NCBI GenBank assembly: GCA_017475265.1
Contig: JAFVFY010000001.1
Location: 28,825 to 92,824, forward strand
From: Prevotella sp.
GTDB taxonomy: Bacteria; Bacteroidota; Bacteroidia; Bacteroidales; Bacteroidaceae
DNA: 64,000 nt
Direction: 5' to 3'
Shown here: positions 1-6,749 of the stretch, piece by piece
How positions within the stretch are numbered: the stretch's first letter is position 1
Layout of the letters: each line of letters starts with the position of its first letter
The notes under the pieces: model-generated
Told to the model about the DNA's origin: nothing
Databases searched by the model: none
What the model saw: only the letters and a program-made list of their open reading frames with translations
Made by a program: the position numbers and the translations under genes

Positions 1-1
1 C

Positions 2-745
2 CGCAGTACTATCAAAGCCTATCGCACGTCGGCCAGCGGTAATCTCAGCAACGCCCTCGCCAGTGTGGTCGTCGGTTCCGCCGACGACGCCAGCCGTTCC
101 CTCCTCACGCTTACCGTTCCCGCACAGAGCATCACTACCCTGCTTATCCCCATAGGCAGCGAGGCCCTGACGCCAGCAGAACTAGTCTGCGACGGCGGCG
201 ACTACCTCATCATCCCCCGCCTGGAGACGGGCCGCGCCCTGACGGCCACGGGCAGCAAGGTGACCATTCAGGACATCGACTACGGCGAGGCCCAGCGCTG
301 GCACCTCGCCGATGCCGGCAGCGGAACCTTCAGCCTCCAGAACGGCCTGGGACTGCGGCTCACGGCCCATCGCGCCTCGGGCAGCTCGTCGCTCACCGCC
401 CAGACCGCCACCGCCGCCGAGCAGAACTTCTATATCGACGAGGCCGACTATCCGTTCTTCAAGATCCTGGCCAGCCGTGGGCGCAGCCACGGACTAGACC
501 TGAACAACGTCTCGACCGCCAACGGCACCGCCATCAATATCTGGCAATATCAGGACGGCACCCTGCCCGTGCACCGACAGTGGCTGCTGCTGCCCCTCAA
601 CGCATCGCAACTTGATACGGGAATCAAGGACAATAACCGTGAAACAATAACCAATAACCGTTATTACGACTTGCAGGGCCGTCGCCTCGCCCGCCCTGTG
701 AAGGGAATCTACATCGTTAACGGGCGGAAGGTAGTCATAAAGTAA
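2..745 (+). CDS. C-terminal part of a secreted GH30-like glycosidase with ricin-type lectin domain (partial)
   Basis: The frame is open to the left edge, so the N-terminus lies outside the window. The first ~45 visible residues (IKAYRTSASGNL, then LTVPAQSITTLLIP) look like the C-terminal beta-sandwich of GH30 xylanases and glucanases. The next ~130 residues (YLIIPRLETGRALTA; QRWHL; FSLQNGLGLRLTA; QRQWLLLPL-like ends) look like a ricin B/beta-trefoil lectin. The tail YYDLQGRRLARPVKGIYIV is a C-terminal motif common on secreted Prevotella proteins, and the 897-frame amylase at 36 kb ends similarly. The linker before it contains NNR repeats. A carbohydrate-binding secreted hydrolase is likely. 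The GH family is inferred from the C-terminus only, because no catalytic residues are visible. Confidence 0.6.
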   Translation, partial: RSTIKAYRTSASGNLSNALASVVVGSADDASRSLLTLTVPAQSITTLLIPIGSEALTPAELVCDGGDYLIIPRLETGRALTATGSKVTIQDIDYGEAQRWHLADAGSGTFSLQNGLGLRLTAHRASGSSSLTAQTATAAEQNFYIDEADYPFFKILASRGRSHGLDLNNVSTANGTAINIWQYQDGTLPVHRQWLLLPLNASQLDTGIKDNNRETITNNRYYDLQGRRLARPVKGIYIVNGRKVVIK

Positions 746-771
746 CTACATTATATATAATAGAAGGGAAG

Positions 772-2091
772 TTATTTTATCGTCTGTTTCTCCAGGAATT
801 CCTGCCAGTGGGTTTCATAGCCGTTGAAGACGTTGAGGTCTACATGGCCGCGAATACCCGCCACGCGACCGTCGGAACTGAGCTGCCACAGAGCAAGGTG
901 GACGTCGGGCTTATACTCCCCATAGCGGGCTATCCAGAAGTGATAGCCCGCTTTTAGGTCGGGAGCCTGGTTCAGGTATTTGTTTACGAATCGCTGGTTG
1001 ACGTAGAGCAATGGACGAGCGCCGGAGATGCTCTCCACGGTAGTCAGCCAGCGCCTTATCTGCCTGAACATCTCGTCAACGCCACCCATGTCGGCAATCT
1101 GCTGGTCAGTAGGTTCGATGTCTAGCACCGGCGGCAGGTCACCACGTCCAAGGTGAGTGTTGGTCAGAAAGAATATCGCCTGTTCGTCCCCACTACATTT
1201 CGTGGAAAAGAAATGGTAAGCCCCGACGCGGATGCCGGCGCGGAGGCATCCCTGGCGGTCGGCGGCGTAATATTTGTTCTTGATGGTGATGCCCTGCGTT
1301 GACTTGATGTAGGCGAAGCGCACGGGGTAGTCTACGGTGTCGATGACGCGCTGGTCGCTGATGCGTCGCCCCAGGTTGGTGATGCACAGCTGTCGCCAGC
1401 GTATGGGATAGACCCTGCGGCCCTGCTCGTGCTGGTAGCGCGAGATGTCGATGCCGTAGATGCGCTCGCTGGTGTAGCGCATACGCTCGCCGCGGAAGAG
1501 CCCCTCGTGCCACCATCCCGCCCGCAGGTTATCCAGCGAGACGCAGAATCCGAAGCCCTCGCGGCGGTCGTTCTGCCAGTGGCCCTCGTAGTAGCTGCCA
1601 TCGCGGCCCCGATAGGAGCCGTGGCCGCTGGCCTCCATGTCGCGGTTGAACATCCCCGCGTAGATGCCGTCATGGTCGAGACGCAGACCGCTGACCAGTG
1701 TGTCGGCATGGAAGGTTCCAACGATGATGCGTCCGTAGTCGTCGGTCACGATGCCCTTCCCTTCGCGGCTGATGCCGCGCCAATGGATGCTGTTCAGTGG
1801 CTTGGCAGGGCCTTCGGGAAGATAGGCCGCCAGCGTGGAGTCGCCCTCAACGCTGTAACGGGCCACCATGTCGTAGCCCTCGTCGCGCACGTCGTGGCGC
1901 TCCAGGTAGTAGCGCAGCTCGGCCTGAATCTTCGCCTGGCGGTCGAGGAGCTCGGAATCTGGAACGGCAAGAGAAGGAAGAAACGCGTCGGGCGGCGCTG
2001 GCAACTGACGGGGAGCATCGTCGTGGCAGGCGCAAAGAAGGAGCATCGCCAAAAGCAATGCCCAGAGAGAAGTATGTGTAAGTCCACGCAT
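772..2091 (-). CDS. GH25 muramidase (lysozyme) lipoprotein with MORN repeats
   Basis: The N-terminal hydrophobic segment ends in LLLCACHDD, a lipobox-like signal, so a lipoprotein is likely. Residues ~120-200 carry MORN-type repeats (GRDGSYYEGHWQNDRREGFG; LRAGWWHEGLFRGE). From ~205 a GH25 muramidase domain follows: YGIDISRYQ, FAYIKSTQG, GAYHFF and PPVLDIEPT contain the acidic residues expected for this family, which hydrolyses the MurNAc-GlcNAc bond of peptidoglycan. I chose the ATG at 2091. A TTG 12 bases upstream overlaps a TACTTTTG promoter box, so it is unlikely to be the start. MORN plus GH25 is a known Bacteroidales pairing. The gene is convergent with the upstream GH30-like gene and divergent from ansA. 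Confidence 0.8.
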   Translation of the reverse strand: MRGLTHTSLWALLLAMLLLCACHDDAPRQLPAPPDAFLPSLAVPDSELLDRQAKIQAELRYYLERHDVRDEGYDMVARYSVEGDSTLAAYLPEGPAKPLNSIHWRGISREGKGIVTDDYGRIIVGTFHADTLVSGLRLDHDGIYAGMFNRDMEASGHGSYRGRDGSYYEGHWQNDRREGFGFCVSLDNLRAGWWHEGLFRGERMRYTSERIYGIDISRYQHEQGRRVYPIRWRQLCITNLGRRISDQRVIDTVDYPVRFAYIKSTQGITIKNKYYAADRQGCLRAGIRVGAYHFFSTKCSGDEQAIFFLTNTHLGRGDLPPVLDIEPTDQQIADMGGVDEMFRQIRRWLTTVESISGARPLLYVNQRFVNKYLNQAPDLKAGYHFWIARYGEYKPDVHLALWQLSSDGRVAGIRGHVDLNVFNGYETHWQEFLEKQTIK

Positions 2092-2100
2092 ATCCAGCAA

Positions 2101-2108
2101 CAAAAGTA
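2101..2108 (-). promoter_or_regulatory. Bacteroidota -7 box (TACTTTTG) for the GH25 gene
   Basis: TACTTTTG on the minus strand matches TAnnTTTG. No good TTTG was found at the -33 distance, so this is a partial promoter call. Confidence 0.4.
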
Positions 2109-2196
2109 CACAATATTCTACACATCGCCCAACAGCGGGGAGCTATTACAACAATCTTTAACCTTCATTGTATTTGCTCAAATAAAGTGAAATATT

Positions 2197-2226
2197 CTTG
2201 TATCTTACTTTTTTTTACTACCTTTG
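2197..2226 (+). promoter_or_regulatory. Promoter of ansA (CTTG-N18-TACCTTTG)
   Basis: TACCTTTG at 2219-2226 is an exact TAnnTTTG -7 box, with CTTG 18 bases upstream as an imperfect -33 element. Its position rules out an upstream in-frame start at 2198 and supports the ATG at 2249. Confidence 0.65.
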
Positions 2227-2248
2227 CCCCCGCAAAACCGTTTCTGAT

Positions 2249-3292
2249 ATGACGAAAAGCAAGGTACTGCTCATCTACACCGGCGGAACGATAGGCATGA
2301 AGCGCAACAGAGAGACCGGCGCGCTGGAACCGTTCGACTTCGACCAGCTGCTTACGCGCATGCCGGAGTTGCAGGAGCTGCCCGTAGAGACTGCCTCCCG
2401 ACAGTTCGACCCACCGATAGACAGCAGCGACATGTCGCCGCGGCTGTGGACGGAGCTGGCCGGCATCATCGCCAACAGCTACGCCGACTACGACGGCTTC
2501 GTCATCCTGCACGGCACCGACACGATGGCCTACACGGCATCGGCACTCTCCTTCCTGCTCGAAGGACTGACGAAGCCCGTCATACTCACCGGCTCGCAAC
2601 TGCCCATCGGACAGCTGCGCACCGACGGGAAGGAGAACATCATCACCGCCATAGAAATCGCCGCGACGCGCAAGGCCGACGGGACGGCAAGAGTGCCGGA
2701 GGTGTGCATCTACTTCAACGGGCACCTCATGCGCGGCAACCGCACCACGAAACTCAGCGCCGACGATTTCAACGCCTTCGAGTCGTTCAACTATCCCCAC
2801 CTTGCCGATGCGGGAGTGAACATCATCTACCACGATGAGCATTTCCTCAAACCCCTCACCGTGAAAGGGGATTTGCAATCCCCGCCCCCCTTGCTTCTGG
2901 ACGACAACGTCATCATCTTCTCGCTCTTCCCTGGTGTGCGAGAAGACCTCATACGCCACATTATCGATACGCCCCAACTGAAGAGCATCGTCATGCGCAC
3001 CTTCGGCTCTGGTAACGCGCCCCACAGCCAGTGGCTGATGGACACCCTGCGCGAAGGCACCCGCCGCGGCCTGGTGATAGTCAACGTGAGCCAATGCCTG
3101 AGGGGTTGCGTGGAGATGGGACGCTATGCCGCCGGGCATCAGCTGCAGGAGGCCGGCGTGGTGAGCGGCTACGATGCCACCGTGGAGGCTACGGTAACAA
3201 AATTAATGTACCTTCAGGCACGATACGATGACCCTCAGACCGTGCGGCAGCTAATGGAAAGAAGCATAAGAGGGGAAATCAGTGAGAGTTGA
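2249..3292 (+). CDS. ansA: Type I (cytoplasmic) L-asparaginase
   Basis: A 347-residue protein of normal length for bacterial type I L-asparaginase, which hydrolyses L-asparagine to aspartate and ammonia. The two family signatures are present: IYTGGTIG near residue 10 with the nucleophilic Thr, and HGTDTMAYTAS near residue 88 with the Thr-Asp pair. There is no signal peptide, so it acts in the cytosol. The start at 2249 fits the promoter box ending at 2226. Near residue 207 the sequence VKGDLQSPPP is encoded by a perfect hairpin (GGGGATT/AATCCCC) that looks like an inserted palindromic element (family B). The stop lies in a TTGAGAG repeat, and the next gene follows 31 bases on. Confidence 0.93.
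   Translation: MTKSKVLLIYTGGTIGMKRNRETGALEPFDFDQLLTRMPELQELPVETASRQFDPPIDSSDMSPRLWTELAGIIANSYADYDGFVILHGTDTMAYTASALSFLLEGLTKPVILTGSQLPIGQLRTDGKENIITAIEIAATRKADGTARVPEVCIYFNGHLMRGNRTTKLSADDFNAFESFNYPHLADAGVNIIYHDEHFLKPLTVKGDLQSPPPLLLDDNVIIFSLFPGVREDLIRHIIDTPQLKSIVMRTFGSGNAPHSQWLMDTLREGTRRGLVIVNVSQCLRGCVEMGRYAAGHQLQEAGVVSGYDATVEATVTKLMYLQARYDDPQTVRQLMERSIRGEISES
2867..2883. repeat. Family B palindrome inside ansA
   Basis: GGGGATT-TGC-AATCCCC is a perfect 7-bp stem with a 3-base loop, translated as GDLQSP. A near-identical palindrome (loop CGC) lies at 24608-24624 inside the Crp/Fnr gene. Confidence 0.7.
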
Positions 3293-3323
3293 GAGTTGAG
3301 AGTTGAGAGATTAGAGTTGAGAG
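3287..3323. repeat. Period-7 spacer repeat (TTGAGAG)
   Basis: Consecutive, slightly degenerate TTGAGAG heptamers span the ansA stop codon and fill the gap to the next gene. Comparable arrays with different words fill many other gaps in the window. Confidence 0.8.
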
Positions 3324-4130
3324 ATGGAGATAACGACGAGAAATCTGTTTCGCCTGCTGCGTGCAGGTGTGCTTGGCCGCCAGGAGGCGGTGGAGCCTAT
3401 GTCGGCATGGAAATGGAGCCGTGTCTACGGTCTGTCGATGGTTCACGACGTGGAGGCCGAGACGTGGGCAGGCATAGGACTGCTGAAAGACCAGTTCTTC
3501 ATGAGGCTTCCCAATGCATTGCGCCAGCAGTGGGAGCAGAGCGCCGCCAACGCCCGTCCGGCACCGCGCACGCCACTAACGCCACGCCTGGCAAAACGGC
3601 TTGAACGTCTGGAGGACGAAGCCGACCGCCCTGCCGATGCCACCCTCAGCGTGCTGCGCAGCATGGTGACACTTTCGCAGAGCCTCCTCACCGCCGACCG
3701 ATGGGTGCGACAGCTGCTATCCCTGGCGACGCTGCTCTCTCCTCCCGCCACTCACCACACACCACCAAGGATAGACCGCGAACAGCTGGAGGAATGGCTT
3801 GGAGAACTCGACATGGAGCGCATGGCACAACTGGAGTGCGTCCTGCTCATGCACCTGCTCCACATCGACGAGAAGCGTCTGCCCATCATGCTGAAGCTCA
3901 GCGAGGAACAGCAACAGGAGAAGGTGGAGGAGATTGTGGCCACCATCGAAGCCACCACCCACCAGTGGCAGTTCTCACAGGGCAGTAAAATATTCGTACA
4001 CAACAGCAGCTCCTCAGCCATGTACTGGCAGGCTCGCCACTCCGTCCGCTACCTGAAGTATCATCCCAAGGAAAGCCTCAGTTCCTTCTTCAACTCCTTT
4101 GTACAGTCACTAACCAAAATCGAAGAATAA
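3324..4130 (+). CDS. Conserved hypothetical protein, helical
   Basis: A 268-residue protein I cannot assign. There is no signal peptide or membrane segment. It begins MEITTRNLFRLLRAG, and a proline-rich stretch (PAPRTPLTP) lies near residue 80. Much of the rest is predicted helical, with charged runs such as LSEEQQQEKVEEI near residue 195 and a conserved-looking C-terminus (YWQARHSVRYLKYHP). It follows ansA on the same strand with only a repeat-filled spacer between, so co-transcription is plausible. A regulatory or scaffold role could be imagined, but nothing in the sequence supports a specific function. Confidence 0.55.
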   Translation: MEITTRNLFRLLRAGVLGRQEAVEPMSAWKWSRVYGLSMVHDVEAETWAGIGLLKDQFFMRLPNALRQQWEQSAANARPAPRTPLTPRLAKRLERLEDEADRPADATLSVLRSMVTLSQSLLTADRWVRQLLSLATLLSPPATHHTPPRIDREQLEEWLGELDMERMAQLECVLLMHLLHIDEKRLPIMLKLSEEQQQEKVEEIVATIEATTHQWQFSQGSKIFVHNSSSSAMYWQARHSVRYLKYHPKESLSSFFNSFVQSLTKIEE

Positions 4131-4134
4131 AGAC

Positions 4135-4181
4135 ATTTACTATTTGACTATTTACTAATTAACTATTTAACTATTTACAAA
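4135..4181. repeat. Period-8 spacer repeat (ACTATTTA)
   Basis: Runs of TATTTGAC, TATTTACT, AATTAACT and ATTTAACT fill the gap before the PL11 start codon, ending directly at the ATG. Confidence 0.7.
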
Positions 4182-6557
4182 ATGAAAAACTACTTACCAC
4201 TTATCACTTTTCTCTTATCACTCCTCACCATGCTGCCGGCCAGCGCACAGATTACTCCACGCAGCCAGATGGAACAGCTGGACCGTGGACTGGTAGCAGT
4301 GCCAACAAACATTACGGGCACATCGAACTTCGTCAGCTGGCGACTGCTGGGCACCGACCGAAAGGCCAACACCACCTTCGACCTACTGCGCGATGGAGAG
4401 GTGATTGCCGCCGACCTCGCAAAAACCAACTACTCGGACACAAAGGGCAGCAAGACGGCACAGTACCGCGTGGTAACGAAAGTGAAGGGCATCCCCCGCG
4501 ACACCTCGGAAGCCGTAAGCCCCTGGGGCCAGAAGTTTCTCACCCTGCAGCTCGACCGTCCGGCAGGAGGCATCCACAAGTCATGGGACGGCGGCACCAA
4601 TGTGCCCTACGCCTACTACCCCAACGACATGTCGGTGGGCGATGTCGATGGTGACGGACAGTACGAGCTCATCCTGAAATGGGAGTCAACCCACGGCCAG
4701 GACAACAGCTACAGCAAGGGACAGACAGGCAACACCTACATCGACTGCTACAAACTTGACGTCGCAGCCCAAATCGAAAATGGTCAATCGTCAAATTGTA
4801 AATTGCTCTGGCGTATCGACCTCGGCCCCAACATCCGCGACGGAGCACATTACACCCAGTTCATGGTCTACGACTTCGACGGCGACGGTCGTGCAGAGAT
4901 GATGTGCAAGACGGCTACTGGCTCGAAGGACGGCCAGGGAAACTACGTGAACCAGGCGGCCACCGACGCTTCCATCCTCGCCCACCCCAACGACAAAGAC
5001 TACCGCAACAGCGGCGGACACATCCTCAGTGGTCCTGAGTATCTGACTGTCTTCAACGGAGAGACCGGTGCCGCCATCCACACCACATGGTATCTGCCCG
5101 GACGCGCCGGCACAGGTTCAAAGAATCCCACCAGCGGTGCCAGCACCACCGAGGGAGGCTCAGAGCTGGGCAAGGTGAGCAGCTATCCCGACAAGAGTTT
5201 CTGGGGCGACAACTATGGCAACCGCTCGGAACGCTTCCTCGCCGCCGTGGCCTACATCAACGGTGCCGACAAGCCCGCCTGCGGTATCTTCTGCCGAGGT
5301 TACTACACCAAGGCATACGTCTGGGCAGTGAGCTTCGACGGCACACGCCTGCACACCGAGTGGCTGCACGCATCGCCAAGCGCCACGCAGTCGCTCGTAT
5401 TCAACAAGACCAACACCACCACCATCAAAGTTGAAGTAGACGGCGAGACCCTCGTGCGCGGTGGCTTGAAATCTGCTCGTGCCAACACCGGCGGCGTGAA
5501 GAGCTCCGACGGCAGCGGAGTAGGCAGCAACACCCTCTACGGCAACGGAAACCACAACCTCAGCATCGCCGATGTCGACGGAGACGGATGCGACGAGATT
5601 CTTTGGGGCGCGGCAGCACTCGACAACGACGGCACAATCCTCTACGCCACAGGCTACGGCCACGGCGATGCCATGCACGTAGGAAAGATGATTCCCGACT
5701 CGGCCGACCTCTATGTCTTCGATGTGCACGAGGGGAAGCTCAATGCCACCCACGGCTCCTGGGACCTGCACAACGCCCGCACAGGACGTGTCATCTGGCA
5801 CGGAGGCTCTGCCGACAAGGACAACGGACGAGGCATGGCAGCGGCACTCATCAGCGGGATACGCAGCTACCAGTTCTGGTCGAGCGACGAGCGATACCCC
5901 AAGTCGGCCGTCACGGGCAAGCAGGCCATCGGCAAGTCGTGCTCCGTGAACTACCGCATCTACTGGGACGGTTCCTACCAGGACCAGCTCTTCGACGGAG
6001 CCTACAAGACCAACGACACATCGCCACAAGAATCGCACGCCGAACCCGTCATACAGAAATGGAACGGCTCGAGCTTCGCCAATGTACAGACGTTCTACTC
6101 CTCCACTTACAACTACGCCCAGACCTGCAACACCACCAAGGCCACACCCTGTCTGCAGGCCGACATACTAGGTGACTGGCGTGAGGAGCTGGTGATGTGG
6201 AACAAGAAAGACTCCTCGCAGGTGATGCTCTACACCACATGGACACCCACCACCTACGCCGTGCCCACCCTGATGCACGACCACACCTACCGCATGGGCA
6301 TTGCCTGGCAGAACACCGCCTACAACCAGCCGCCACACCTGGGCTACTTCCTGAAAGACTACATTGACGGAAAGCTCGACACTGGCATCGAAGGCGACGT
6401 GAATGGCGACGGAACGGTTGACGTGGCCGATGTCTCATCCATCATCTCCGTCATGGCCGGCGAGACGGACAACGACTACGATGCCGACGTGAACGGCGAC
6501 GGAACGGTCGATGTAGCCGACATAGCGGCCGTCATCAGCATCATGGCTGAATCCTGA
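4182..6557 (+). CDS. Rhamnogalacturonan endolyase, PL11, with C-terminal dockerin-like domain
   Basis: A 791-residue secreted protein (signal peptide to about residue 22, ending ASAQ) with the whole PL11 fold. The N-terminus (LDRGLVAVPT, FVSWRLLGTD), several calcium-binding propeller motifs (DVDGDGQYEL, DFDGDGRAEM, DVDGDGCDEI) and the C-terminal blades (LQADILGDWREEL, HDHTYRMGIAWQN) are all visible. PL11 enzymes cleave the rhamnogalacturonan-I backbone of pectin by beta-elimination. Residues ~738-791 form two EF-hand-like segments (GDVNGDGTVDVADV and ADVNGDGTVDVADI), a type-I dockerin-like tail. An odd stretch, AQIENGQSSNCKLLW near residue 200, is encoded by an AATTGT/TCAATCGTC-like low-complexity run and may be an in-frame repeat invasion. 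The gene is convergent with the MG2-like gene. Confidence 0.92.
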   Translation: MKNYLPLITFLLSLLTMLPASAQITPRSQMEQLDRGLVAVPTNITGTSNFVSWRLLGTDRKANTTFDLLRDGEVIAADLAKTNYSDTKGSKTAQYRVVTKVKGIPRDTSEAVSPWGQKFLTLQLDRPAGGIHKSWDGGTNVPYAYYPNDMSVGDVDGDGQYELILKWESTHGQDNSYSKGQTGNTYIDCYKLDVAAQIENGQSSNCKLLWRIDLGPNIRDGAHYTQFMVYDFDGDGRAEMMCKTATGSKDGQGNYVNQAATDASILAHPNDKDYRNSGGHILSGPEYLTVFNGETGAAIHTTWYLPGRAGTGSKNPTSGASTTEGGSELGKVSSYPDKSFWGDNYGNRSERFLAAVAYINGADKPACGIFCRGYYTKAYVWAVSFDGTRLHTEWLHASPSATQSLVFNKTNTTTIKVEVDGETLVRGGLKSARANTGGVKSSDGSGVGSNTLYGNGNHNLSIADVDGDGCDEILWGAAALDNDGTILYATGYGHGDAMHVGKMIPDSADLYVFDVHEGKLNATHGSWDLHNARTGRVIWHGGSADKDNGRGMAAALISGIRSYQFWSSDERYPKSAVTGKQAIGKSCSVNYRIYWDGSYQDQLFDGAYKTNDTSPQESHAEPVIQKWNGSSFANVQTFYSSTYNYAQTCNTTKATPCLQADILGDWREELVMWNKKDSSQVMLYTTWTPTTYAVPTLMHDHTYRMGIAWQNTAYNQPPHLGYFLKDYIDGKLDTGIEGDVNGDGTVDVADVSSIISVMAGETDNDYDADVNGDGTVDVADIAAVISIMAES

Positions 6558-6591
6558 ACTTACTTAACTTGGATTATTCATACTCTTTCTA

Positions 6592-6717
6592 ACAACGGAT
6601 TTTACGGATTACACGGATGATACAGATTATAATGGATTTCACAGATTTCTTCCAGATTAGATGGTATGATAATTAAAAAATCCGTGAAAATCCGTGAAAT
6701 CAGTTTTAATCCGTTGT
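6592..6717. repeat. 126-bp inverted-repeat element between convergent genes (family F)
   Basis: The ends ACAACGGATT and AATCCGTTGT are exact inverted copies. Inside, short words ACGGATTACACGGAT on the left and ATCCGTGAAAATCCGTG on the right mirror each other. It lies between converging genes, so it may act as a two-way terminator, but it is longer and less compact than a usual one and has a relative at 58721-58803. Confidence 0.6.
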
Positions 6718-6749
6718 TTTATCAATTGCCATGAATAATTTAGGTTAAA

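Noticed and set aside
5160-6038. A 292-codon minus-strand frame opposite the PL11 gene.
   Set aside because: Shadow frame of a well-supported lyase.
6393-6557. A cellulosome.
   Set aside because: Only dockerin-like tails are seen. No cohesin or scaffoldin is present, so no complex can be claimed.
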